Source: Prevotellaceae bacterium UBA2718 | GTDB taxonomy: Bacteria; Bacteroidota; Bacteroidia; Bacteroidales; Bacteroidaceae | DNA length: 15,139 bases | NCBI GenBank assembly: GCA_002353975.1 | Contig: DEKQ01000053.1 | Coordinates: 1-15,139 of the forward strand | Direction of reading: 5' to 3' | Translations under genes and position numbers: made by a program | Shown: positions 1 through 7,023 of the stretch, piece by piece | Numbering within the stretch: position 1 is the stretch's first letter | Layout: each line of letters begins with the position of its first letter | Notes under the pieces: model-generated | What the model saw: only the letters and a program-made list of their open reading frames with translations | Database searches by the model: none | What the model was told of the DNA's origin: nothing

Positions 1-21
1 GGCCAACTGAGCTAAAGAGGC
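1..21 (-). tRNA. tRNA gene, 5' part only (cut by window edge), possibly tRNA-Thr
   Basis: Read on the minus strand, the last 21 bases before the edge are GCCTCTTTAGCTCAGTTGGC plus one C. This fits the start of a tRNA: a seven-base acceptor strand GCCTCTT, T8 and A9, the D-stem strand GCTC, then AGTTGG of the D loop. The anticodon lies outside the window, so the amino acid cannot be read. In Bacteroidales the order rpsU, recombinase, hpf is usually followed by tRNA-Thr, tRNA-Tyr and further tRNAs ahead of tuf, and the acceptor sequence suits tRNA-Thr. That identity is inferred from gene order. Confidence 0.8.
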
Positions 22-74
22 ATGTCCCTGCGTCCGAACCACGTCACGAGGCGACGGCTTTTTGATTTCGGGTG

Positions 75-105
75 CAAAGGTACACATATTTTTCAAATCA
101 CCAAA
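75..105 (-). promoter_or_regulatory. Promoter for the tRNA cluster, Bacteroidetes type
   Basis: On the minus strand TACCTTTG (75-82) matches the -7 box TAnnTTTG exactly. TTTG (102-105) lies 19 bases upstream as the -33 box. Transcription would begin near 68, leaving about 45 bases of leader before the tRNA at 21. The promoter sits just past the hpf stop codon, so the tRNA genes (and probably tuf beyond the edge) can be transcribed independently of rpsU-xer-hpf. Confidence 0.75.
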
Positions 106-122
106 ACTTTTTGCGAGTTTTT

Positions 123-422
123 TTAATGATTTCTTGATTTTTCTTTCAATTTCGTCAGTTTCACCTTCATGGCGTCAACGCACAGGTCTATGCTTTCCTC
201 GAATGTATCGCAGGTTTTCTCCACATATTGTGTGCCGCCAGGGATTACCACACTAAGGCCTACCTCCTTGTTGAGGGCCGTCTGTGGTTTGACGACTTTC
301 ATTTGCACCTCTACTTTCTTTATATCTTCGTAAGACTTTGAGAGCTTCTCTACTTTCTTTGTAGCAAACTCCTTTAACTTCTCTGTTGCGTCGAATCGGA
401 CAGCCTGAATGTTGATTTCCAT
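123..422 (-). CDS. hpf: Ribosome hibernation-promoting factor, short HPF/RaiA family
   Basis: The 99-residue product fits the HPF/RaiA (ribosomal subunit interface) family. It starts MEINIQAVRFDATEKLKEF, has lysine-rich helices, and alternates strands and helices (MEINIQAV; VEVQMKVV; EVGLSVVIPG; a helix near residues 72-95) as expected for the beta-alpha-beta-beta-beta-alpha fold. Known members bind the 30S decoding region in stationary phase and silence ribosomes. The length matches short HPF (about 95-110 residues), so the C-terminal dimerisation domain of long HPF is absent. The gene lies 45 bases past the recombinase with no terminator between, so it is probably co-transcribed with rpsU. 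The ATG is preceded by an A-rich stretch with GAGA rather than a strong Shine-Dalgarno site. Confidence 0.9.
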   Translation of the reverse strand: MEINIQAVRFDATEKLKEFATKKVEKLSKSYEDIKKVEVQMKVVKPQTALNKEVGLSVVIPGGTQYVEKTCDTFEESIDLCVDAMKVKLTKLKEKSRNH

Positions 423-467
423 AGTCTCTTTCTTTTTAGGGGTTAGATAGTATAATATATCATTCCT

Positions 468-1370
468 CTATTTTCTGCTCTCCCGGGGGTGAGCCATAGA
501 GTAAGTTCGCTTCAGATCCTTGAATGTGACGTGCGTGTAGATTTGCGTTGTCGTCAGGCTCTGGTGTCCTAACAGCTTCTGCACACTGCCCAGCTGTGCG
601 TCATTGTTGAGCATTGCCGTTGCGAATGAGTGCCTGAGCACGTGCGGCGAGCGCTTCTTCTGCGTCGTGACCTGCGTGAGGTAGGTGTGCACGATGTTGT
701 ACACGCTGCCTTCCGTCAGGGCCTTTCCGCTGTCATTGCGAAACAATGCTCCTCCGCTGGTGGCTTCGCTGCCTGGCTGCTCACGGTCTCTGAGGGCCAT
801 GTAGCGCTGCAGCTCCGTCACGATCTCCTCGCCCAGCGGTATGATGCGCTGCTTGCGACGCTTGCCCGTCACCTTTATCTCGCGGCTCACGAGGTTCACG
901 TCGCTGTCGCGCAGCGCTATGACCTCAGCTCGCCGGATGCCCGTGGAATAGAGTAATAATAATAATGTACGCGCACGTACATCTTTTATATTCTCCATAT
1001 CCCAACGCACTTTGTCAAAGAGTTTGTCTGCTTCCTGCTCTTTTATGAACACCGGCAGTGCCTTTTCCTTCTTTGGCCCGTGCAGGGGGTGTGCGGGATC
1101 GCGTTTGATGATGCCCATACGCAGAGCGTATCTGTAGAGCGATTTCACGGCGGAGAGGTACTTGCAGACGGTAGAGGCCTTGTGGCCGTTGTCCATCAGG
1201 TGCTCCATCCAGTCGCGTATCACGTCGCTGTCGGCATCTTCAAGGGTCGTGTCTCCGAGTTCCGAGATGTAGGCGGCATAGTCTCCGAGAGCTTGCTCAT
1301 AGGTCGAAACGGTCAGCGGTGACGCCTCACGTTCTGCCTCCATATATCTCAGGAAGTCTTCAACAATCAT
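468..1370 (-). CDS. Tyrosine recombinase, XerC/XerD-like
   Basis: The 300 residues are the usual length for XerC/XerD. Residues 1-85 form the N-terminal SAM-like core-binding domain and about 110-290 the catalytic domain. The catalytic set is complete: R146 in TGIRRAEV, a lysine around K170 in the beta-hairpin VTGKRRKQR, H243 and R246 in HVLRH, H269 in LLGHQ, and the nucleophile Y278 in TTQIYTH. Xer proteins resolve chromosome dimers at dif sites in the cytoplasm. The location between rpsU and hpf is the conserved Bacteroidales one, and no phage or transposon genes lie nearby, which argues for a housekeeping Xer over a mobile integrase. Sequence alone does not decide between XerC and XerD. 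The 143-base gap after rpsU holds a small hairpin but no convincing promoter. Confidence 0.9.
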   Translation of the reverse strand: MIVEDFLRYMEAEREASPLTVSTYEQALGDYAAYISELGDTTLEDADSDVIRDWMEHLMDNGHKASTVCKYLSAVKSLYRYALRMGIIKRDPAHPLHGPKKEKALPVFIKEQEADKLFDKVRWDMENIKDVRARTLLLLLYSTGIRRAEVIALRDSDVNLVSREIKVTGKRRKQRIIPLGEEIVTELQRYMALRDREQPGSEATSGGALFRNDSGKALTEGSVYNIVHTYLTQVTTQKKRSPHVLRHSFATAMLNNDAQLGSVQKLLGHQSLTTTQIYTHVTFKDLKRTYSMAHPRESRK

Positions 1371-1513
1371 GTTGCGAATTTACTGAAATAAATTCAGACT
1401 GCCAAAATTTTTAACAAGGTTTAATGTTTCAGGGGCATCCATTGGTGCTCTGCACTTCCGGATAGCGCCGCCCTACCGCCTTTCACCCTGTTGTCAGGGG
1501 GAGGGGAAACGGT

Positions 1514-1708
1514 TTAGTTCTCCTCGCTCTGGCGCAACTTCTGTACATAGATGGCGTGCTCCATCTTCAGGCGCTTCAGGACAGAAGGCTTGTTGAACTG
1601 CTGGCGTGAGCGGAGTTCCTTCACCACACCGGTCTTCTCAAACTTTCTCTTGAACTTCTTAAGCGCTCTTTCAATGTTCTCACCTTCTTTTACAGGTACG
1701 ATAATCAT
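1514..1708 (-). CDS. rpsU: 30S ribosomal protein bS21
   Basis: The 64-residue product is a typical bS21: MIIVPVKEGENIERALKKFK, then a lysine/arginine-rich helix (RKFEKTGVVKELRSRQQF) and a conserved basic tail. It binds the small subunit near the 3' end of 16S rRNA. In Bacteroidetes, bS21 with bS18 and bS6 is reported to hide the anti-Shine-Dalgarno sequence, which explains the rarity of Shine-Dalgarno use in this group. Upstream of this ATG I see only AAAGAAAAGACAG, not an AGGAGG-like site. It is the first gene of the unit running through the recombinase and hpf, transcribed from the promoter at 1799-1829. Confidence 0.93.
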   Translation of the reverse strand: MIIVPVKEGENIERALKKFKRKFEKTGVVKELRSRQQFNKPSVLKRLKMEHAIYVQKLRQSEEN

Positions 1709-1798
1709 CTGTCTTTTCTTTGTTTTTTAATGGGTTAATAATGTTTTTATCTGCCTCCGCTGGACGCCGAAATGGCGTGCCGACACGAAAAGCGGGTG

Positions 1799-1829
1799 CA
1801 AAATTACTACATTTTCCCGACATACGCAA
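1799..1829 (-). promoter_or_regulatory. Promoter ahead of rpsU
   Basis: On the minus strand TAATTTTG (1799-1806) fits TAnnTTTG, and TTG (1827-1829) lies 20 bases upstream. The start would fall near 1792, giving an rpsU leader of about 85 bases. This promoter and the terminator at 1971-2010 are the only signals I found in the gene-free stretch 1709-2030. Confidence 0.55.
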
Positions 1830-1970
1830 GAAAAAACGCAATTATTTTCAGACAGTTAGCAACTTACCGTCCACGGCGAAGTGCCTTCTTTCTCCGCTTC
1901 GCTATGAAAGCATCCCGATGGGCCGAGCGCGGCAAAGCCAGAGGTACAACGTGCAGATTTGGTTCAACAA

Positions 1971-2010
1971 AAAGAATTGGGCCCACTTCGGAAAGCGGAC
2001 CCAATTCTTT
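1971..2010 (-). terminator. Intrinsic terminator after the 506-residue exported protein gene
   Basis: AAAGAATTGGG (1971-1981) and CCCAATTCTTT (2000-2010) form an 11-bp perfect stem. The inner bases extend it with a few mismatches to a CGGA loop (1989-1992). On the minus strand the stem is followed by a short T run (CTTTTTG). It begins 20 bases past the stop codon at 2031, so it ends the two-gene unit transcribed from 4116-4149 and shields rpsU from read-through. Confidence 0.8.
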
Positions 2011-2030
2011 ATAAAGTGTTTGCTGTGTGC

Positions 2031-3551
2031 TTATTCTGTTGCTACAGGCTGCTCCTCCTGGCTCTGCAGGGTGAAGAGCTTGATGAGGTTGCCTGTGATT
2101 ACTCCGAGTGATGTCACTGCTGTTGAGAGTGGCTGTACGCAGTGGTCAGCGATGTTGATGATATAGCCAGTGGACCTCACGTCGATCAGCTCTGTGATAG
2201 GAGTAAATTCCTTTCCGTCGAAGCTGACAGCGGGCAATGGTGTGTAGTCAACACCAACCTTTGCAGTAACGAGCTTTGCTGGCAGTTCTGCATTGAGCTT
2301 CTTTGCCTTCAGGCCCAGCTTGATGAACTGGTTGAGCTGCTCTACAGACTGGCTGATAGTAGCCTCGTCAGCACCATTGCGGCGAGCCTCCTTCAATGCC
2401 TTATTGGTCTGGATTGCCATGTAGATATTGCTGATGCTGGCTGTGATGGTCAGGTCGCCGAGCAATGTAACCTCATAGTTGTCAAGGCTTGCACCGTTGA
2501 GAAGCATGGCAGAAATGCCTGCAACCATCTCCTTAGCACTTCCTGTTGACAGTATGCTGGCAATCATGTCAACTGGAGAACCGTTGTTGAGGGACATCAT
2601 GTTGCTTATCATCGGAATCATCATACTGATCTGTGACAGTATAGGCAGCGTAACCTGTGCCTTACGCTCGATGACGCTCTGACCGTTCAGGCTGAAGCCG
2701 TATGTAGAGGCTACTGTACCTGTTGAGCCGTCATAGCTCAGGCTTGTGGTGAGAGTGTTCTCATCGTTGAGATCCTTCAGGTGAGCATTCAACTCGCTGC
2801 TGATAGTCCACTTGTCTGCGAGAGGATTGAAATAGGATGAGCCCTCAGACTTCTTCTCGAAGGCGATGTTCAGCTTTCCGTCATACAGACTAACGCCATC
2901 CTTGTTGCTCATGGTAACATTTATAGTCTCTGGCAAGCGTACGATGAGGGCAACAGTCTTGTCCTTGAGGTAGGGTACCAGCATCTCTGACCTCTTTTCG
3001 CTGCCCTTGAGGGTAGCGGTGACGTTACCGCTGTAGTCCTCCAAGTCAACAGGGAAGTTAATTACTATCTGTCCGGTAGCGTCGCCCTTGGTCATCTCGC
3101 CATCCTCACTGAAGCTGTACACGCCGTCAAACAAATTAAAGTCAAGTACGGCATACTTCTGGTATCCGGCCTTTGCGAGCTCAGAACCTTCCTCCACTGG
3201 CTTCACCTGGCCCTTCACCTTGCTAATGGCATCCTGCTGCATGGCAGCAATGACACCATCGTCAGCGGCTGCAATCTTTGCCAGCTCAGCCAGAAGGGCG
3301 TTGCCCATGTTGAGAGCGGCGAAGTTAAGCTTTCTTGACGCAATGCCATAGAGGCTGTTGCGTATCTCGTTCATCATCACTACCTTGGGTGACAGCTCGC
3401 CCTGCACGAACGATACGCTCAGCACCTCGTCGGCATTGATGAGCTCTGTCTGGCCATTGGTCTTTGTGACCTGCATGATATACTGTGTCTGTGCGCTGGC
3501 TCCGAGGCAGAGTGACGAAGCCGCGATAAGTGTAAGTAAACCTTTTTTCAT
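2031..3551 (-). CDS. Exported protein of unknown function, 506 residues
   Basis: Residues 1-20 form a signal peptide with a likely cut after GASA before QTQY; there is no lipobox cysteine. Residues 21-50 are a short beta-rich module (YIMQVTKTNGQTEL, then ADEVLSVSF), similar in layout to the start of the upstream 158-residue protein. The rest mixes helices (about 60-110 and 380-410) with beta-rich stretches containing GDATGQIVINF and LSYDGSTGTVASTYGFSL, compatible with a lipocalin-like or barrel-like fold. I cannot place it in a named family. Location is probably the periplasm or envelope. It follows the 158-residue gene after 31 bases with no promoter between, and a strong terminator follows it, so the two form an operon. 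Confidence 0.8.
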   Translation of the reverse strand: MKKGLLTLIAASSLCLGASAQTQYIMQVTKTNGQTELINADEVLSVSFVQGELSPKVVMMNEIRNSLYGIASRKLNFAALNMGNALLAELAKIAAADDGVIAAMQQDAISKVKGQVKPVEEGSELAKAGYQKYAVLDFNLFDGVYSFSEDGEMTKGDATGQIVINFPVDLEDYSGNVTATLKGSEKRSEMLVPYLKDKTVALIVRLPETINVTMSNKDGVSLYDGKLNIAFEKKSEGSSYFNPLADKWTISSELNAHLKDLNDENTLTTSLSYDGSTGTVASTYGFSLNGQSVIERKAQVTLPILSQISMMIPMISNMMSLNNGSPVDMIASILSTGSAKEMVAGISAMLLNGASLDNYEVTLLGDLTITASISNIYMAIQTNKALKEARRNGADEATISQSVEQLNQFIKLGLKAKKLNAELPAKLVTAKVGVDYTPLPAVSFDGKEFTPITELIDVRSTGYIINIADHCVQPLSTAVTSLGVITGNLIKLFTLQSQEEQPVATE

Positions 3552-3582
3552 AGTTCTTTACTGTGTGTTTTAGGGTTGTTTT

Positions 3583-4059
3583 TTAGTCGTTTAATACTTT
3601 GATTGATGTGGTAGGCGACTTAACGATATAGACGCCCTTTGGCAGTGAGGTCAGGTCAATGTCCACACGTCCGTCGGCAGCGACGCGCTGCACACTCACG
3701 CGACGGCTGTCGGCACTATAGACCGCAATTGTCTCGCCTGCTTTTACGTTACTCATGAACACATGTCCTTCTGACAGCTGGTAGCCATCAGCCATGATTT
3801 CGCGGATGGCTGTAGCACTCTGCTCCTGAAACATGTAGTTCTTCACATTGTCGAGGCTTGTGGAAACCTTCTCCACACCGCCGACAGACACTTTCAGCAC
3901 ACCACCGGAGACGGTCATCACCGGATTGTCTGCCAGTGCAATCACCTGCTGTCCGTCTGCAGTGTTGAGCACCAGGTACTTCACCACATCGGCCCGCACA
4001 CCCATTGACACCCCGAAAAGAAGAGCCAGGATTGCAAATAGATTCTTTTTAAGTTTCAT
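3583..4059 (-). CDS. Exported protein with a type IX sorting-like C-terminal tail, 158 residues
   Basis: Residues 1-23 form a signal peptide ending near GVRA before DVVKY. Residues 24-75 are a beta-rich module (VVKYLVLNTADGQQVIALAD, then VMTVSGGVLKVS) of a kind common at the start of Prevotella exported proteins. The last ~65 residues (AGETIAVYSADSRRVSVQRV through LTSLPKGVYIVK to the end) resemble a type A sorting domain of the type IX secretion system, with the typical LPKGVYIV strand near the C-terminus. Such tails direct passage across the outer membrane in species with a type IX system. The middle is too short for an enzyme domain, so its cargo role is unknown. It is the first gene of a two-gene operon. 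Confidence 0.78.
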   Translation of the reverse strand: MKLKKNLFAILALLFGVSMGVRADVVKYLVLNTADGQQVIALADNPVMTVSGGVLKVSVGGVEKVSTSLDNVKNYMFQEQSATAIREIMADGYQLSEGHVFMSNVKAGETIAVYSADSRRVSVQRVAADGRVDIDLTSLPKGVYIVKSPTTSIKVLND

Positions 4060-4115
4060 AAAAATTCTGCGTTAATTATTATTGCAATTAAGGTTGTTTT
4101 TTCAATTTCTGGGTA

Positions 4116-4149
4116 CAAAGTTACAAAATAATATCGAAATATCAGCAAA
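4116..4149 (-). promoter_or_regulatory. Promoter for the two exported protein genes
   Basis: On the minus strand TAACTTTG (4116-4123) is an exact -7 box. TTTG (4146-4149) lies 22 bases upstream, slightly longer than the usual 19-21. Transcription would start near 4109, about 50 bases before the ATG at 4059. Confidence 0.55.
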
Positions 4150-4161
4150 TCAGATGATTTT

Positions 4162-4173
4162 TTTTCGCGAAAA
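4162..4173. promoter_or_regulatory. Perfect palindrome with CG centre, candidate LacI-family operator
   Basis: TTTTCGCGAAAA is a 12-bp perfect palindrome with a central CG step, the general form of operators bound by LacI-family proteins. It lies between two divergent promoters, 13 bases upstream of the -33 box of the minus-strand promoter and about 105 bases upstream of the lacI-family promoter. The encoded regulator is the obvious candidate partner, but the site is far from the promoter it would be expected to control. Chance in an AT-rich stretch is possible. Confidence 0.3.
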
Positions 4174-4276
4174 GAACATCAGCGCGACACAAATTGAGCA
4201 ATCTACTTGCAGAAGAAAAATACCAGAATGGCGTAGTACCGTCATTGTGCAGAGCCTGCAATAAGCGAAAAAAAAG

Positions 4277-4308
4277 TTTGGCAATATGCAGGAAAAGCAG
4301 TAACTTTG
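4277..4308 (+). promoter_or_regulatory. Promoter for the LacI-family regulator and transporter
   Basis: TTTG (4277-4280), 20 bases, then TAACTTTG (4301-4308) is a full match to the Bacteroidetes promoter. The start would be near 4314, leaving about 26 bases before the ATG at 4340. The rest of the 280-base gap from 4060 holds the opposing promoter at 4116-4149 and the palindrome at 4162-4173; I see nothing else in it. Confidence 0.75.
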
Positions 4309-4339
4309 CCCCCAAATAAGCCTAAATACCTATTCATAT

Positions 4340-5392
4340 ATGTCACCTGACAACAAACCACTTACGATGAAGGACCTTGCACGCGACCTTGGAGTGTCGG
4401 TCTCCACGGTGTCGCGGGCTCTCAGCGGCTCTGCCATAATCTCGGCAGAGGTGCGCGAACGGGTGGTGTCTTACGCTCAAAGCAAGGGTTTCACACCCAA
4501 TGAGCTGGCATCGCGCCTGCGCCAGACGAACATGCAGCCAACGAAGGTGATAGGTGTCATAGTGCCCGAGATAGTGCATTTCTATTTCTCCACCATCCTC
4601 TCGGGCATCGAGTCTGAGGCTCACCGACACGGATACAGCCTGCTGGTGGCACAGAGCAATGAGAGCTATGAGCGCGAGGTGGAGATATGCCAGCGCTTCA
4701 TGGAGCATCGCGTATGCGGCGTCATAGTGTCTCAGGCCAAGGACACGACGGAGTACGACCACTTCTATCGGCTCATCGGCAACGGTTGCCGCCTGGTGTT
4801 CTACGACCGCATCTGTACGGGCATCGATGCATCGCGCGTGGTGGTAGATGATTACGACGGTGCCTTCCATGCCGTCAGTCACCTTCTGGAGACGGGTTGC
4901 AAGAGGATAGCATTCTTCGGCAGCCGCCCCAACATGGAGATTACGAAGAACCGCTACAACGGTTACGCCGATGCCCTGCTGCAGGCGGGGCTGCCCATAG
5001 ACGATGAACTTGTGATAAACTGCGACACGGGAGCCAAGGCGGCAGAGCTGATACCCGCCATCTTCGGCCCTGAGTCCACTCTGTCATCACCCCCCGACGC
5101 CCTCTTCTGCATCAACGACGACACCGCCGTGAGCGCCGTCCACGCCCTGAAGCGCCTGGGGAAGCGCATTCCGCAGGAGGTTAGCATCTGCGGTTTTGCC
5201 AACGACAACCTCTCCCGCGCCTGCGACCCGCAGCTGACCACCGTGGAACAACGCGGCAAGGAGGTGGGAAGGCTGGCGGCAGAGATACTAATCTCGCAGG
5301 TAGAAAGCGAGGAACTCAATCAGCACCCCATAAAGCGCATCGTGAGGACTAACCTCATCATCAGGGGGACGACGCGTGATATTGAGAATTAG
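4340..5392 (+). CDS. LacI/GalR-family transcriptional regulator
   Basis: The 350 residues have the usual LacI layout. Residues 8-60 form the helix-turn-helix and hinge helix: LTMKDLARDLGVSVSTVSRA, then a hinge with NELASRLRQ. From about residue 72 runs a periplasmic-binding-protein-like sensor domain (KVIGVIVPEIVHFYFSTIL, GVIVSQ, FYDRICTGIDASRVVVDDY, ALFCINDDTAVSAVHALK, ISICGF-like VSICGFANDN, LTTVEQ). It is expected to act as a dimer that binds operators in the cytoplasm and responds to a sugar or sugar phosphate. The transporter gene starts 25 bases past the stop codon with no promoter between, so the sugar it senses is probably the one that gene imports. The ligand cannot be told from sequence. 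Confidence 0.92.
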   Translation: MSPDNKPLTMKDLARDLGVSVSTVSRALSGSAIISAEVRERVVSYAQSKGFTPNELASRLRQTNMQPTKVIGVIVPEIVHFYFSTILSGIESEAHRHGYSLLVAQSNESYEREVEICQRFMEHRVCGVIVSQAKDTTEYDHFYRLIGNGCRLVFYDRICTGIDASRVVVDDYDGAFHAVSHLLETGCKRIAFFGSRPNMEITKNRYNGYADALLQAGLPIDDELVINCDTGAKAAELIPAIFGPESTLSSPPDALFCINDDTAVSAVHALKRLGKRIPQEVSICGFANDNLSRACDPQLTTVEQRGKEVGRLAAEILISQVESEELNQHPIKRIVRTNLIIRGTTRDIEN

Positions 5393-5417
5393 AACTGATA
5401 ATTAATAGTTGAAAATC

Positions 5418-6749
5418 ATGAAAAGAAAACCTGACCTTTCCTTTTGGGGACTGTGGAATCTCAGCTTCGGCTTCTTCGGAGTGCAGATAGCCTACGCCCT
5501 GCAGTCGGCTAACATCAGCCGCATCTTCGCCACCCTTGGCGCTGACCCTCATCAGCTCAGCTTCTTCTGGATACTGCCACCGCTGATGGGCATGGTGGTG
5601 CAACCGCTCATCGGATACTTCAGCGACCGCACCTGGTGCCGCTTCGGGCGCAGGATACCGTATCTTTTCATCGGTGCCCTCATTGCCGTAGCGGTGATGA
5701 TGTTGCTCCCCAACGCCGGTTCCTTGGGTCTCACCACGCAGTTGGTGATGTGGGGACTGTCGGGCACGATGCTCTTCGGACTGTTCTCGCTGATGCTCCT
5801 TGACACCAGCATCAACATCGCCATGCAGCCATTCAAGATGATGGTGGGCGACATGGTGAACGAAGAGCAGAAGGGCAAGGCCTACTCCATACAGTCATTC
5901 CTGTGCAATGCCGGCTCGCTCGTAGGGTACCTCTTCCCCTATTTCTTTACCTACATCGGCGTGAAGAATGTGGCTCCCGAGGGTGTCATACCCGATTCCG
6001 TCATCTATTCTTTCTATGTAGGCGCCGCCATACTCATCCTCTGCGTCATCTATACCACTGCCAAGGTGCACGAATGGCCGCCACAGGAGTTTGCCGAATA
6101 CAACGACGCTACGCTTGCAAACGCCGCCGAGCCTCTCACTCCCAAGAAGAGCGGAAGCGTATGGAACACCTTCCTGACCATCGGACTGGTGCAGTTCTTC
6201 TGCTGGGCAGCCTTCATGTATATGTGGACCTACACACCCGGCGCCATCGCCGACAACTGCTGGGGCACCACAGACCCTGCCTCGGCGGGCTATCAGGAGG
6301 CAGCCAACTGGGTCGGCGTAGTCTTTGCCGTGCAGGCCGTGGGCTCCGTCATCTGGGCTTCTGTCATACCTCTCTTTGGCACAAACTACCGCACGGCATA
6401 CGCAATCAGCCTTCTCATCGGTGCCGCTGGCTTCATATCATGCCAGTACATACACAACCAGTACGTGCTCTTCCTACCCTTCCTGCTCATAGGATGCGCC
6501 TGGGCTGCCATGCTGGCACTGCCCTTCACGCTCTTCACCAACGCCATTCAGGGCAATCCGAAGATGGGTACGTACCTCGGACTCTTCAACTGCACCATCT
6601 GCCTGCCGCAGATAGTAGCAGCGGTGCTTGGCGGACAGCTGCTCAAACACGTTGCCGGAGGCTCACAGCCCATGATGCTCTTCATTGCCGGCGTGCTGCT
6701 ACTGCTAGCAGCGCTCAGCGTGCCAACCATCAAGAACAGCAAGGCATAG
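5418..6749 (+). CDS. MFS sugar transporter, SLC45/GPH-like
   Basis: The product has about 443 residues and 12 predicted membrane segments and lies in the inner membrane. It opens KPDLSFWGLWNLSFGFFGVQ, and the loop between segments 2 and 3 has the MFS signature in the form GYFSDRTWCRFGRRIPYLF (D-R-x4-R-x-G-R-R), typical of the sucrose/maltose-type SLC45 and GPH groups. A soluble loop (about KVHEWPPQEFAEYNDATLAN to PKKSGSVW) separates the two six-segment halves. The substrate is probably a disaccharide or other small glycan moved with a cation; this rests on family and on the LacI neighbour. I chose the ATG at 5418 over an in-frame TTG at 5409, which would add only MKI. No glycoside phosphorylase or GH13 gene of the kind often found beside such transporters follows. 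Confidence 0.9.
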   Translation: MKRKPDLSFWGLWNLSFGFFGVQIAYALQSANISRIFATLGADPHQLSFFWILPPLMGMVVQPLIGYFSDRTWCRFGRRIPYLFIGALIAVAVMMLLPNAGSLGLTTQLVMWGLSGTMLFGLFSLMLLDTSINIAMQPFKMMVGDMVNEEQKGKAYSIQSFLCNAGSLVGYLFPYFFTYIGVKNVAPEGVIPDSVIYSFYVGAAILILCVIYTTAKVHEWPPQEFAEYNDATLANAAEPLTPKKSGSVWNTFLTIGLVQFFCWAAFMYMWTYTPGAIADNCWGTTDPASAGYQEAANWVGVVFAVQAVGSVIWASVIPLFGTNYRTAYAISLLIGAAGFISCQYIHNQYVLFLPFLLIGCAWAAMLALPFTLFTNAIQGNPKMGTYLGLFNCTICLPQIVAAVLGGQLLKHVAGGSQPMMLFIAGVLLLLAALSVPTIKNSKA

Positions 6750-6809
6750 CGACATCAACGGGCATCCCGAGTGGATGCACATTGACAGGAAGCTTGACAC
6801 AAGCAAGAA

Positions 6810-6848
6810 AATCCCGTCCCATGACTCATAAAGAGTTGGGACGGGGTT
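6810..6848 (+). terminator. Hairpin after the transporter gene, probable terminator
   Basis: CCCGTCCCA (6813-6821) pairs with TGGGACGGG (6837-6845). ACTC (6824-6827) and GAGT (6833-6836) continue the stem past a two-base bulge to an ATAAA loop, and AA/TT closes the base across one mismatch. The tail TTATTATGTTT is only moderately T-rich, so termination may be incomplete. The hairpin starts about 60 bases past the transporter stop codon. Confidence 0.65.
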
Positions 6849-6928
6849 ATTATGTTTAGCGGACAGTATATAGTAGAATTCGAGAGATTAGTGCAACTCG
6901 TTGTCTGCAAAACCTGTCCTTTTATATT

Positions 6929-7015
6929 TTTCCGAACCTTACGGAAACTTTTTCCGCACCGGTGCGGAAAACTTTTCCGTCAATGGCGGAATTTGTTTCC
7001 GTACCGTGACGGAAA
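6929..7015. repeat. Array of four TTCCG/CGGAA inverted repeats at even spacing
   Basis: Four inverted repeats follow one another. The first has arms TTTCCG 6929-6934 and CGGAAA 6942-6947. The second is a perfect 22-base palindrome, 6950-6971, with arms TTTTCCGCACC and GGTGCGGAAAA. The third has arms TTCCG 6975-6979 and CGGAA 6987-6991. The fourth has arms TTTCCGT 6996-7002 and ACGGAAA 7009-7015. Their centres (6938, 6960.5, 6983, 7005.5) are exactly 22.5 bases apart. Arm ends are conserved while loops differ. The array occupies the gap between the convergent transporter and GH2-part genes, ending eight bases before the latter's stop codon. It may be a two-way terminator, an mRNA 3' end protector or a protein-binding array. 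This and the hairpin at 6810-6848 are all I see in 6750-7023. Confidence 0.85.
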
Positions 7016-7023
7016 ATCTGTTT

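Noticed and set aside
22..40. GGTTCGGACGCAGGGACA on the minus strand, resembling the T arm and 3' end of another tRNA
   Set aside because: The bases around the TTCG loop do not form a five-pair T stem and no acceptor partner is present upstream. It is better explained as leader of the tRNA at 1-21.
468..1370. Recombinase as the integrase of a mobile element
   Set aside because: It has standard Xer length and sits in the conserved rpsU-hpf-tRNA order. No attachment repeats, phage genes or conjugation genes are nearby, although a tRNA lies close by.
1486..1499. CCCTG-TTGT-CAGGG hairpin between rpsU and the recombinase gene
   Set aside because: The stem is only five base pairs and no T run follows on the minus strand, so it does not qualify as a terminator. 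A weak processing or attenuation role cannot be excluded.
5903..6859. Long open frame (318 codons) overlapping the transporter gene
   Set aside because: Its product is rich in arginine and histidine with no recognisable domain, and it lies in another frame of a clear 12-segment transporter. It is a product of GC-rich coding sequence.
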